Below, piece after piece: positions 44,278 to 55,237 of a DNA stretch of 64,000 nucleotides; the first letter of the stretch is position 1, and each line of letters begins with the position of its first letter. Source of the stretch: Orobanche coerulescens. Its lineage: Eukaryota > Streptophyta > Magnoliopsida > Lamiales > Orobanchaceae. The notes below the pieces were generated by a model that saw only the letters and a program-made list of their open reading frames with translations, did no database searches and was not told where the DNA came from. The position numbers and the translations under genes were made by a program. The stretch covers positions 8,116,501 to 8,180,500 of the forward strand of contig CM065815.1 in the NCBI GenBank assembly GCA_033398695.1, given 5' to 3'.

Positions 44278-44515
44278 CTCACTCTCTCTTCTCCAACGAT
44301 TCTCCACCGCCACCACCCGTCTCCCTTCCGCCGCCACCACCACCCCTCCCCCTTTCATCGACACCACCACAACCCATCTCCCTCCCTGCCGCACCCGTCT
44401 CCCTTTCGCCGCCGCCGCCACCACCCCTGTCCCTTTCATCGACACCACCACAACCCGTATCCCTTCCTTTGTCTCCCTGTCGCTGCCACCACCACCACCA
44501 CCACCACCAAATAAA
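44278..44515. repeat. Low-complexity CCACCACC / CTCCCT tract
   Basis: Pyrimidine-rich sequence with repeated CCGCCACCACC and TTTCATCGACACCACCACAA blocks (the latter twice). Apparent open frames here reflect composition. It lies inside the possible PIF-like element. Confidence 0.7.
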
Positions 44516-44899
44516 TCTACTGCGTTCGATCTCAGTCGATCTCCTCGTCTTGCTCTCTCTCTGTCACCCCCACTCTCTCTCTTTCGATTTCGTCTGGATC
44601 ATTTCCCAAATGAAACAAAATTACAGTAAATCAACAAAAATTCTCAAATTCAAATGATGAATAGTGATAAAAATTGAGATGTGGTGTTTTTGAAGATCGA
44701 ATGTGATATTTTCCAGAGGGTCCATGGTGGTGACGACGGCAGCTGCGGCCGGAAAAAGTTCTCCTGTGTCATCTCGCAGGATGGGAAAGAGAAAAAGAGG
44801 GAGGAGAGATAAAGAGGGGGAGAGAACTGAGAAGTTTAGAAGGGTTTTATAATATCATTTCACTCTATAATCTTGATTATGTAGAATCATAGCTTAGAA

Positions 44900-45898
44900 A
44901 TCGGATCAAGTTGGAGGGATACGATTTCTAAAGGTGAACAGTAAATTAACCACGGGCTGAGCTATGTCACGCGCCTCCTACATTATTTTTCTTGACTACC
45001 AAACACCTAGCTTAACTAAGATATGCATCCTATATTGGCTAACCAAACAAGGCAGAAGTGGATTAGAATGAACATATTGGTCTTACAATCTTGATCCCTA
45101 AGACAAAACCCCATGAAACTAAATTTACAAATGGAAAAATAAAAAATAAAAAAAATACGAAAAAAGTTGGAAAACAAAAACAACTCAAATAACCATAATA
45201 GTAAAAAAAAATCCTAAATACTTAAAACGAATCCAGAAACAAAAAAAAAAAAACTAAATGAAAAAACGTTAAAAAGTTTAAGTCTATTAAACGGAAGAAA
45301 ACAACTAAAATAATAAAATGTGCAAACTCAACCCATCGTACGAAATAGAATCCATATAATATTATCATATTCGCATCACATTAAATGATTTGAAATTTTC
45401 AACATTGAAATGAACTTAATTTGGTCCAAACTGCATTTATGGTTTGAATTAAATTTCGATACGGAGTGATTCCATTCCAGGTTGGGATAGAATTCAACAT
45501 ATCTTATAAATTGACTAATTCAAGCAGCAATATCAAAAACTAAACATCTAGAAAATTAAAAATCCAAAAGAAAATAGGTCCAAATATATTTCTACCGATC
45601 AAAAAGGGGTTGAAAAAAATTTCAAATTGAAATTGACCCTATTAATTCGATAAGGTTTAGAAACCATTTTTTCGGTTATATTTTGATTCCATTTGGGTTT
45701 CCAAACCACATAACCCACCCTATCAGTATGTGCAAATATTTAATCATTTGTATACTGCATTTTGGACTTTATTGACACTTCATATAATATACACACATAT
45801 GTGTATACATATATATATACTAATTCAAATCACTAGACACCCAAAAAAATGAAAGAAGAATCCACCATTCATTAGAAGCCAGACATGATCAATTCCAT
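44900..45898. other. AT-rich intergenic sequence
   Basis: A-rich stretches and a short TA/CA microsatellite near 45790-45820. No gene or bounded element recognised beyond the possible end at 45052. Confidence 0.45.
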
Positions 45899-46427
45899 TG
45901 CGAGCCCAACGGCATATTAAAGGTTCTAAGATCCCCTAAAGGGCGATGCAATCAAGAAAACGACTCCGTTTGCTGTCAAGCCGGTAAAAACCACGGCATA
46001 TCAAAGGATCGAAAATCCCCTAAAGGGCAATGCAATCAAGAAAACGGCTCTATTTGCTGTGAAGCCGGAAAAAACTACGCCACCTACAGTTTCCAAACCA
46101 CAAGGGCAAAAGCCATTCTCTCACTCAACGGCTTCAAAAAGGGCGGAGATGGAAACGGGCCCTCAGAATGCGACAGCAGGTACCATTCAGATGGCACGCC
46201 GATCGTCGCACTTTCGACAGGTTGGTTCGATAACATGACAAGGGAGAAGTGTCGGGGCAATGGTGGTGGTTGATGAATGTGATTCTATGAACGGGTGTGA
46301 TGAAGAGCACGATTATCAGCAGCCCTGGGCGAATAATATTGTCGATGGCTCGAAAGCTGTGTGGAAAGCACTGAAGGTGGATGAAGATAAGTGAGGAGAG
46401 TTGAATATCACTTGGTCTGATGCTTAG
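45899..46427 (+). pseudogene. Kiwellin / ripening-related protein pseudogene
   Basis: The frame reads CEPNGILKVLRSPKGRCNQE, NDSVCCQAGK, then a second copy SPKGQCNQENGSICCEAGKN and ATYSFQTTRAKAILSLNGFK, KGGDGNGPSECDSRYHSDGT and PIVALSTGWFDN. This is the kiwellin family of secreted Cys-rich plant proteins, linked to defence and fruit ripening. An exact 84-nt in-frame tandem duplication (45911-45994 and 45995-46078) adds a second CNQEN..CC module. After RGNGGG the frame breaks; the other frame continues [35 protein letters not shown], has TGA in place of Trp, and ends ITWSDA-stop. The signal peptide and first residues are absent. Confidence 0.85.
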
Positions 46428-46798
46428 TACTACCATTTAATTTGTGTGTACAAATGAAATATGTCTGTCTTTATATACTTTTGAAGGATATATATTAATG
46501 CCTTTATGTTTCTTTTTAAATATGAATTTATAGTTGCTTCCCTCTTTTTTCCACTCGTATTCAAAGAAACCTCGTCCTTGACTTTTTATAGAACACAGAG
46601 AACTTCGAGAATATTTTGCTCTTGTTGTAGCAAACCGTTTTTTAAGATGATTATTGCTTGAAACACTTCCTTCGGCGATACATTTGGGGTAAATAATAAA
46701 GATTTTTATTCATGTACATGAATTTAGCTTTTAGATACATTAAATTATAGTAAGAGAATAGTTTTTCCTAAATTCATGTATAATGTATTATATACAAA

Positions 46799-48196
46799 TC
46801 TACTTTATTATTAAAAGAGGGTTGTACAAGACACATGTCTTTATGTAGATTTTTTGAATTAATTATTTTTTTTTAAATATACTAACTCCTATCATTTAAA
46901 TGAGAGTTGATGGAATTAATTTTTTTTCTTTTTTCTTTTTATTTTTTTCTCAATATTTAGAAGTTAATAGTTTTATCGTCTCAACTCTATTTTTTTATTA
47001 TTAATATTTTAAATTAATCTTCTTTTTACGATATTTTAATTTAACATTCATTAGGCATATATGTAATTAAAATATTTCTTTTTGAATATAAGTTGTTTTT
47101 GAATAATTATTGTATTATATCTTGATTTTAGATTATTTGTATAATTCGGTTCCTGAAGAAAAAACCGGTTTTTTCGGTTTCGGTTCCTAATTCGGTTCCT
47201 GAAAAAAAGTGGTCAAAAACCGAACTGGTTTATGTATTTAGAAACCGGTTCCAGTTCTTTAAATTTTTACCAAGAACCGAACCGGTCCCAGTCCTAACTT
47301 TTACACATCTATACCTAATATTAAAAGAGAGTCGCAAGAAAATATAAGGAAACATGTGTCATCTCCACGTTAATCCTCTTTTTAAAAATCTTAAAAAATG
47401 GACGTTTAATTTGAGAGGGGTTGGATGATTATTCCATTATATACTATCTACCAATTAAAAACTTCCTCTCATTTTATTCCTTTTATTTTTAACCTAATAG
47501 TTTAAACAATTATAACTTTTACGTATCAATTTTATTTTTGAAAAAAATATATTAAATTCGTGCTCTTTAATTTGACATCCATATAGTATATATAAAATAA
47601 TATAATTATAATATATTTAGATGATTAAAATATTTCAATATAAAAATACAAGACTATTGAAGAAAGATATATTTTTAGTTTATTTTCATAGCTTTTTAAC
47701 AATTATTTGATTTTTAAGAATTATTTTGTTCTTATTATAAAACAGTAAAATATATTACATTAATGTCAAATCATATAAAATTATGTTAGTAAAAATATCG
47801 GTTGTATACTTTTAATGAAAGTTGATAATACATCACCAAAAACAACATCATCAGAGCCTTAGTTCCAAAATGCTTTAGGATCGGCTATAACAAAAGTTGA
47901 TAATAATAAACATAATTTAATTTCTTATTTATAAAATTAGATATAAGTCTCATATTGTCCTATATGAAAAATAAATGCCGGTGCTTAATTAATTTATGGT
48001 TTTTCTATTATGTGCCTTTACATCACATGATAAGAGTTTATAAATAAAATTAAATCAAATAATAGTATATGTATGTGTATACTGACTCATGGATATTTTA
48101 TATAATTTTATAATATTATTGAAATTCGATCACATATTGTTAATATAATAAAATATTTAACATTTTATGCCGTGCATCGCACGGCAGTACATCTAG
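46799..48196 (+). mobile_element. Non-autonomous Helitron
   Basis: 5' end TCTACTTTATTATTAAAAG after an A. 3' end has the hairpin GCCGTGCATCGCACGGC (48169-48185), then AGTACAT and CTAG (48193-48196) followed by T, as expected for insertion between A and T. A second Helitron-like 5' end, TCTATACCTAATATTAAAAG, occurs at about 47310, so two elements may be merged. Interior AT-rich, with an AACCGGTT-type hAT repeat at 47140-47290. No Rep or helicase. Confidence 0.8.
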
Positions 48197-48475
48197 TTCT
48201 TTTCTATAATAATGAATATTCATTTATCGATAAGCAAATAAACCGCTATTTGAATATACATTTTTCGATCCCACTTATATTACTTTATAGAGGTTTAACC
48301 AAGTATAATCTGATTACTACACTCAATGAAAAATTACCCATGAAGAAACATAATACAGACGAAAAAAATATGATTATTATTAATATTATTAAGAGGTTAT
48401 GTTTAAATGGTTTACATAGAAAAGTGATTTATTAAATGATATTTAACACATATACATTTGTGTATCTACTCCAAT

Positions 48476-48546
48476 GGTCTGCGTACATCTTACCCTCCCC
48501 AGACCCTGCTCTGAGCGGGATATACTGGGTATGATTTGGTTTGGTT
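48476..48546 (+). mobile_element. 5'-truncated SINE
   Basis: A 71-bp insert, GGTCTGCGTACATCTTACCC...GAGCGGGATATACTGGGTATG ending in a T/G-rich tail, typical of the 3' end of a plant TS-type SINE. Exact 13-bp target duplication TATCTACTCCAAT at 48463-48475 and 48547-48559. Confidence 0.85.
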
Positions 48547-48750
48547 TATCTACTCCAATTAACTACTTCATGCACATGAGTTTTGTAAACAAAATATATG
48601 TACTTAGTTTTCAGGTCAATAAGCTTTAAACATGCTCGACAGATTGGAATTATTTTAGGTTCATGAAGATGGTGATCAATGTGTGAAATGGCTATATATC
48701 CCCATAGAAAGCACACGAAGAATGCCGTGCGACATGAACAACACCACAAT

Positions 48751-48871
48751 TTCATTCTGATTTCTAGTACGAATAAGAACCGTGAAAGCATGGCATAACA
48801 ATCCTTTAGCCCTTCGGAATTTGAAGCTAGAAGTGTTAGAAAAAGTTACCACAGGGATAACTTGTGATAAA
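48751..48871 (+). pseudogene. 25S rRNA gene fragment
   Basis: TTCTGATTT then AGTACGAATA, GAACCGTGAAAGCATGG, ATCCTTTAG, CCTTCGGAATTTGAAGCTAG and GTTACCACAGGGATAACT occur in the order of the highly conserved 3' part of eukaryotic 25S/28S rRNA. Several substitutions and a three-base loss after GGGATAACT show decay. About 120 bp only; flanking rDNA is absent. Confidence 0.8.
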
Positions 48872-49816
48872 AACAATGAGATTATAACGGCCCGATGCAA
48901 AGAATTAGTATAATTTAAGCCTCCTTTATATGTGTTTTTTTGCACCAAATAAAAATATAAAATTATGTTTTTTGGCAAATTCAGAAAATGTAGCTCGAAT
49001 GCGAAAATAACAAACTAAATCAGGTCTGTTGTTAAAAATTTGGAAAATTTAGCCTCCCGAATGCCCGAGGGAGCCGGTGGCCAGATGTTGGATATACCAA
49101 CCAAGTCAACATCAATTCGTGACCTGAGGCGGCTGCCTCACACGGCTCCCATCAGGACCGGCCTTATACGGAAGATGAAGCTTATATTTGCAAAGGAAAG
49201 ATGAAAATCACATAACAACTCCAGCAAGAACTATCACCTCAAGGCAATTATTGCAAGAACAAATTTAACACACAACACAAGACTCATATATGGTACCAAG
49301 TAACTCGTGGAAATAAATATACGGACCTGAGACTTCATTCATAATCATAAGATGGATTAAGCTATCGACGACGCAATAGCTGAATTGCATTAAAGGATGA
49401 AATGCTAAAGCGATCAATGGATCATCTGTCAGAACAATCCGATAAATGATGGCTTCTTCAAACCAAGCTCTTGCACAACTAATCAAATCAGAAAAGCAAA
49501 GGAATGATAAATCCATTATTTATCAGTCTGATGTTACGGGTCATCCCCTCCGACTTTAGGGTACCCAAAGATCACCTGTTTGAAGTTATTACCTAACAGA
49601 ACCACAACTGAACTTTAATAGAGATTAGAAAAAAAAAAACAAGGAGATGTGTCGAAAGAGAAATTTTAATTTCAAATCATCAAAATCGTCAAGAGTGAGA
49701 GTATGAATAAGCTCAGGGGTAAAAAGAACAACCACCACATCGAACTCTTTTAGACACTCGGACGGATTTCTTTTTTTTTTGAATTCTCATTACACAGAAC
49801 CCATCCAACATTAACC
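48872..49816. other. Intergenic sequence with a hAT-like terminus
   Basis: Around 49110-49170, CCTGAGGCGGCTGCCTCA and TCAGGACCGGCC resemble a hAT end (compare 50720). A minus-strand open frame at 49265-49516 has no recognisable similarity. The 3' UTR of the following minus-strand gene lies at the right. Confidence 0.4.
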
Positions 49817-50270
49817 TCAGTTGTCGATCTCCATTGCCTGCGCGGCTTTAGCTTTTGCCAGTGGCGTCAACCTCGTTTTCAATTTTTTCTTTCCTACCTG
49901 AAATCCACTCTTCTTCTTGTTCTTACTGCTGCTACCATCAACCTAGTTATACAAAAAAAAAAAAAAAAAAAAGAATTTACTTATCATAAATAGAATTTCA
50001 TCCAGTTGCAGTCATATTAGCAGAAACAGTACAAATTAAGCGACGTTAAACCTTAATTTTTCCAAACACGATACAGGAAAATAATAATAATAATAATAAT
50101 AATAAGAAGAAGAAGAAGAAACATTAAAAAAAAAAGAGTGAATTACTTTCATCATGTTTTTCTTGGCTTGAAGTTTCCTTTCCTTCTTTTCTTTCTCTTC
50201 TTTTTCTCCTGTTTATCGCATCAATTAAGGAGCAAGCTAAGAAGATAAATAATATAAGTTACATAATTCG

Positions 50271-50308
<38 letters not shown>

Positions 50309-50388
50309 CGGAAGAGCGAAATTGACATACTTCTTAGATCCAACTCATGAAGCCGTTTCCTTCGACCGAGATCGTTCTTCTTCGACAT
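49817..50388 (-). CDS. Small lysine-rich conserved plant protein
   Basis: Three exons on the minus strand: 50388-50331, 50208-50147 and 49942-49817 (TGA), giving 81 residues. The start MSKKNDLGRRKRLHELDLRR is followed by a charged, probably helical KEEKEKKERKLQAKKNMMKV and the C-terminus GFQVGKKKLKTRLTPLAKAK plus AAQAMEIDN. Splice sites: donors GTATGT and GTAATT, acceptors AACAG and ACTAG. The ATG at 50388 was chosen because the frame upstream has no earlier ATG nearby. The pattern is familiar from uncharacterised plant proteins and the composition suggests a nuclear or nucleolar location. Function unknown. No breaks. Confidence 0.75.
50272..50308. repeat. (CA)n-(TA)n microsatellite in intron 1
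   Basis: An ACACAC run followed by ATATAT in the first intron of the small lysine-rich gene. Confidence 0.9.
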
Positions 50389-50719
50389 GTTCGCAGCCTG
50401 CTCACTCAACTGATACGTGAACCGGAGAGAAGATTTTTACTAACCCTAACGGGTAGCTGGCTCAATTAGAAGCGGTGGCTGGAGGTAATGAGGTTCTCCT
50501 TTTTCTCATGGCTGCCCTAAAACTTACAGGAATAATATTTGTAACCACAAAGTTTTTTATTTATTTTTTTATGTTATTTTTTTTTTTTTTTTTTGGAGTT
50601 TCATTTCATTCTTCAAAAGGTCTCCAACTTTTATATACATTTTTTGGTATGTGAAGATTGTCGAGACATTTTCTTCTCATCAACTATATATCTATATTAT
50701 AATAACTCTGGTTTTTCGG

Positions 50720-51386
50720 CAGGACCGATCCTGTGCTTTGCAAGGTCCTAGGCGGAAGTAAAAAATTGAGCCTTGAAAAGTAAGAAATAAATAAATATAC
50801 TAACATAATAAAAAATACAATAAAAATGAGTTGAAATAGAGAAAAAAAATTCTTACTTTATCTAAATACAACACGTTGAACAGTTTTAGACTCAAAAATA
50901 TTTATCAAATCTATGTAATCTAACTGATCAACTAATTTTCTTTTAGTTGAAAACATAGCCAATCCATTCAACCTATCTAGCAACATAGTTGATCGTAAAT
51001 AGGTCTTAATCAACTTCAACTTCGAGAAAGATCTTTTCAGCTGATGCAACCGTAACCGGTATGGTTAACAAGATCTTGTACGAAATATAAGCATTTGGGA
51101 AGTAATTCACCCTCTTTAAATAACGCTGGACATCTATTGCTCTCGATTTTTCATTTTAAAAATACGACTGCAAGCATAACAATTTTGTGCATAAATCATC
51201 TCCAATAATATCTATGTTCCCATCGTGCTTCAAATATTGCTCAAGATTGATTCCACTTTAGAATTCAAATTGATTCAAATATTGCTCAAGATTAATTATT
51301 ATTATTAATAGTAGAAAAGAAATGGGCCCCAAAAGTTTCTGGGCCCTAGGCCTCGGCCTCTTGAGCCTATGCTCAAGTCGGCCCTG
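50720..51386 (-). mobile_element. hAT element with transposase remnant
   Basis: A perfect 8-bp target duplication TTTTTCGG (50712-50719 and 51387-51394). Ends CAGGACCGATCCTG and, reverse complement, CAGGGCCGACTTGAG. 667 bp, an internally deleted derivative of a larger element. Confidence 0.85.
50858..51049 (-). pseudogene. hAT transposase dimerisation-domain fragment
   Basis: An open frame reading QLKRSFSKLKLIKTYLRSTM, LLDRLNGLAMFSTKRKLVDQ and LDYIDLINIFESKTVQRV. This matches the hAT C-terminal dimerisation region of plant TTF-zinc-finger hAT proteins (RSFSKLKLIK.YLRSTM..ERLNGLA). The BED/TTF finger and catalytic core are missing. Its place inside 50720-51386 explains it. Confidence 0.75.
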
Positions 51387-51394
51387 TTTTTCGG

Positions 51395-51872
51395 GCAACG
51401 TGCACCTAAAAAAGATCATTATAGACCAATTCTTTTTTTTCTTTCTTTTCATGTTGAATTTAGTAATAATAATAAAAAAATATTAAATTGACACACTATG
51501 TCCAGTCACACACTATGTTAAAATTGAAAATTATGTTTTAAAAATGGCAATAATAATTCATAAAATTACAAATTCCATTATAGACACAAATTTTAATATG
51601 ATTTCTAATTAATTAACGAAATTGCAACACTTAATTCTTCTAGTTCTCTTTCTTCTTTCACTTTAAAATAGTTTCATTCCCAAATTGCGATACTTGATTA
51701 ATTCATCTACCTGTTTTTCTTCTTCACTTCGAAATATGAGTATTATCAAAAGTGAATATTATGTGCTTCATTTACTTATTCAATCAAACCGAAAAGGACA
51801 AACACCGACTTATTTTTTTGAAAAAATGGTCACGTGTGGCTGGACATAGTTTGTCCAATTAGCACTACCCTA

Positions 51873-51913
<41 letters not shown>

Positions 51914-51985
51914 TTCAACGGCAATAAGTTTTAAAAAGAACTCCTAGAATATTAAATTTAATTAAATTAAAAAGACAGTTGATTT
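51395..51985. other. AT-rich intergenic sequence with (AAT)n
   Basis: An (AAT)n microsatellite at about 51873-51910. ACTATGTCCAGTCACAC near 51496 and GTGTGGCTGGACATAGTTTG near 51834 are inverted matches of about 15 bp, so 51490-51855 could be a small TIR element with termini based on GTCCAGTCACAC. No gene. Confidence 0.4.
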
Positions 51986-51989
51986 CAAA

Positions 51990-52600
51990 AAAAGAACTTT
52001 GTCGTCGGTCGCCGGAAACCTCAGACGGACGACTTTTTTTTTTTACGTCAAGCCACCGTCAGCGACCGGCAGACCTCCCGCAACCAGCAAGTTCTTTTTT
52101 TTAAGCCGACCGCCGGCCTGTTTTTCAGTAGGCCGTCGTCGGTCTGTTTTTCGAGCAGATCACCGCCGACGGGCGGAAAGTTTTGTTTTCTACACGCCAG
52201 GCCGCCGGTCTGATTTTCGGTGGGCCACCGCCGGCGGCCAGCGGACGTTCGGCGACTGGTCTTTTTTTTCTTGTTTTATGCCAGACAGTCGGCCTGCTCT
52301 TCGGCGAGCCACCGTCGGTGGCCATCGGACATCCGGCGACGTGTCTTTTTTATTTCATTTTTTATACGCCAAGTTGTCGGCATGCTTTTCCACGGGCCAC
52401 CGTTGGCTGCCGACGAACCTCAGGCGACCGACCATTTTTTTTACGTCACGCCAGGCCCCAAGACCTGCATCCAACAAGACGAGCATCAAGCCGGCTTGCT
52501 TTCCTCCGGCGGTCGGTCACTTTTTTTTTATGGCCATGCCAGTCGACCTACTTTCCAGCGATACTTACGGCAGGCCCGTCGGTTGTCGATAAATGTCTGA
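51990..52600. repeat. GC-rich minisatellite of CGGCCTGTTTTTC-type units
   Basis: Imperfect units of roughly 80-110 bp repeat GCCGxCCGGCCTGTTTTTC, GGGCCACCGCCGGCGGCC and a T-rich stretch ending TACGCCA, about six times. Three plus-strand frames stay open over 380-590 bp. Products would be low-complexity repeats rich in RP, FF and GH, so coding is doubtful. Confidence 0.7.
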
Positions 52601-52609
52601 GAATCAACA

Positions 52610-54391
52610 TATTTTTTTCCTACAAAGTAATCTGGTAATTTAATTATTTTAATTCAATTATATATATATATATATATTAGTTCAAATTGGAACCAATCCA
52701 TAAAATGAAAATGTATGACCAATAACAACCGGTGATGAATAATAATGAATGATCAAGATTAATCTTTAATATATTAATTTAGGAAACTAAATTAATTTTC
52801 TTAATATTGTTAATTTAGGAAACTAAACATTATATGGGACTAATCTCTAATCAGTAAATTGATTTGGTCCTACATTCTCATTTTATGGACTGATTCCATT
52901 TAAACCAAACTCTTTCTCACGAGGTGTGTGCAAAAGAAAATGAGTGGTGCTTATAGAAGAAATTTAAATTAAAATTCAGCTTGATCACGAATAGGGTCAT
53001 AAATTTTTTTAAATTACAGAATTAGTACTAATTTCGGCTAAAAATCAATTCATCGTATTACAAAACAATTAATAGAAACGATGCGCGCACTCATGGCTTC
53101 CTACTAATGAGTAATGACTCTCTCATGGCTTCCTACTATTAAGCACTTATTTGTGAATAAATAAATCATTCTGTAAGTTATTTGAATCTCGACATAATAA
53201 AGTTCGTTCGACCTCTCTTGATTTTCTTTTAGAGATAAAGATCAAATTTTCGTTCAAGAGTACCAGAAGTACTCAAACGAAATCGAAGTACAAATATCGT
53301 GAGCAGCACGAACCCACCAAAAAAACAAACTAAGAAAAAAAATCTAAAGTTTAGCAGGAATACAAATCAGGGGGTTCGAGCTCCCTTGATAAGACTCGTT
53401 GAAATAAAGAATCAAACTCAAATTTAATGATATTTAATTCTCTATCTTGTGAGTCATCTCGTTAACAGACTTGTGAATAGGCTCTTCAAAGAGCTTTTAT
53501 AAATTAACAAATAATTCGATGTTAAATTTAATTAAAATATGAATACAAATTATTAATTAAATTTGCTCTCCTACAGATTGTATAGTGCCTATATCATACA
53601 TTGGAGAATAATTTAATTGTAATTAAATATTATGAGCTCATTTTAACTTCGATTAAATTCCAAAAAAATCATGAACCATCAATATAATTAATAAATCAAG
53701 ACCGAATTCTCGATCATAAACTAAATTTCAACTTTTTTCACATCCCTGCTAGGTTCTCAATTACACACTATTGAGGTGCACTCGGGTGTACCATTGATGT
53801 CATATTCAAGTGTATTTTTGTATGTACTTATCTCCTGATTTTTTTGATCCGGTCCATCTTCTTCTTCTTTCTCTTCACCTCATTTTCTTTTTCCTATCTC
53901 GACAAACCGATTGTTTCAATTTTATATGGAATCATGTAATTCACATAAATTATTTATACTTTAACTAGAGCTGCAAATGAACCAATCATTTGAGAACAAA
54001 AGTTTATTCGAGTTCGCTAGAGTTCAGTTAAGACTCATTTGTCTAATATTCGGGTTGGACTTAAATAGAAAATTATGTTCGTTTAGCTCATTCTCGAAAC
54101 TTATCAAATATTTGTGAATATTAAGTTCAATAAAAAAATTGATTTGATTTCACTCTCCCTTCATCATAAACAAGTTTTTTCTTACATACCGCCCTCACAG
54201 GCATAGACTGTTGGCTATTAACAAGGTAATTGGGGTGGAAACATTCCGACGTTGCGTATTCAAATTTATGTGGTGATAATTCCTTACTAAAATATTGTAA
54301 GAGTTGTTGTTAGGTTCTTATTCCATTGGGCATTGATCACCTCCGTTACAAGGCTGCTAGTAATGCGCCACCAATTTTCAATTCACCAGGT
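52610..54391. other. AT-rich intergenic sequence
   Basis: No gene recognised. A short (AT)n at about 52660-52680. Near 53965 TAGAGCTGCAAATGAACC starts like a hAT miniature element but no partner end was found. Confidence 0.45.
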
Positions 54392-55149
54392 CAGAGGTGG
54401 CCATGGGTCGGGCCGGGCCGGGGTGGAACTTCGGAGTCCAGGACCGGCCCATGTATTTAGCTGGTTGGACTGGGCCGGGCTGGACCTGGGTTGGGCGGCC
54501 GCGGCCACAGCCCGCCTCAGTGCCGTGGGCCGGCAGGGCCAGGGCTTGGACCGGAAGTGTAAAAAAAAATTCATAAATATTAATTTGTAAAAATATGTTT
54601 TCAATTTTTAAAATAAATTAATTAATATTAATTAAAAAATCAATTTACAAAAATCATTTTGAATTAAGAAAAAACGTAAAACTTAGTAAAAAAAAATGTT
54701 TCAATTTGTTTAAAAAAATTCATTTTGAATTTTTAAGATATGTTAACATTAAATTAAATGGAGAGAAAAGGGAAAAAAATTGGACTTGGACTTAATTTGT
54801 AAAAATTAGATTATTTTTTGAAATTTAATCTAAGTTCTAAAATTAAGTTGCCTACGTATTCTAAGGAATCAAAGTCCACGTAGTTCTTTTTACTTACCTC
54901 TTTACTTACTGGAACTTAAAGGTAGGTGATGTGCTCAATCGTCGTGTTGGACACTCCCTGAAGCTCCCGATTCGGGTGAAGAATCCATCATCATCCACGG
55001 ATCATCATCCTCGTTGTGTTCGTCTTCTTCTTCCGTCCGTCGTTGTTGAAGTAATATAGAAAATAATACAAAGTAGAAGTAGTAAACTTACCGAAATGCA
55101 AATTGTCGCCGGTTCCTTCATGATGAACGTTCATTGATCCGTCCGCCAT
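54392..55149 (-). pseudogene. hAT element end with transposase N- and C-terminal pieces
   Basis: The left terminus CAGAGGTGGCCATGGGTCGG and GGGCCGGGCC repeats (54392-54560) are hAT-like. On the minus strand ATG 55149 opens MADGSMNVHHEGTGDNLHF with a donor GTAAGT at 55091, and an acidic tail TEEEDEHNEDDDPW then SSPESGASGSVQHDD-stop ends at 54935. This looks like the two ends of a transposase gene with the middle deleted; the other terminus may lie beyond the Tekay element inserted at 55238. The link of the protein pieces to hAT rests on position only. Confidence 0.35.
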
Positions 55150-55237
55150 AGTATTATACAATTATATAAAGGTACTTAACAAAAAATACTAATGCAAGAT
55201 TACAAGTTGTGAAAATTAACTTGAGAATTGTGCAAAC

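Noticed and set aside
48841..48864. A working rRNA gene
   Set aside because: Only about 120 bp of 25S-like sequence, with substitutions and a small deletion.
49265..49516. 83-codon minus-strand frame
   Set aside because: No recognisable family, no splice or start context, AT-rich surroundings; probably chance.
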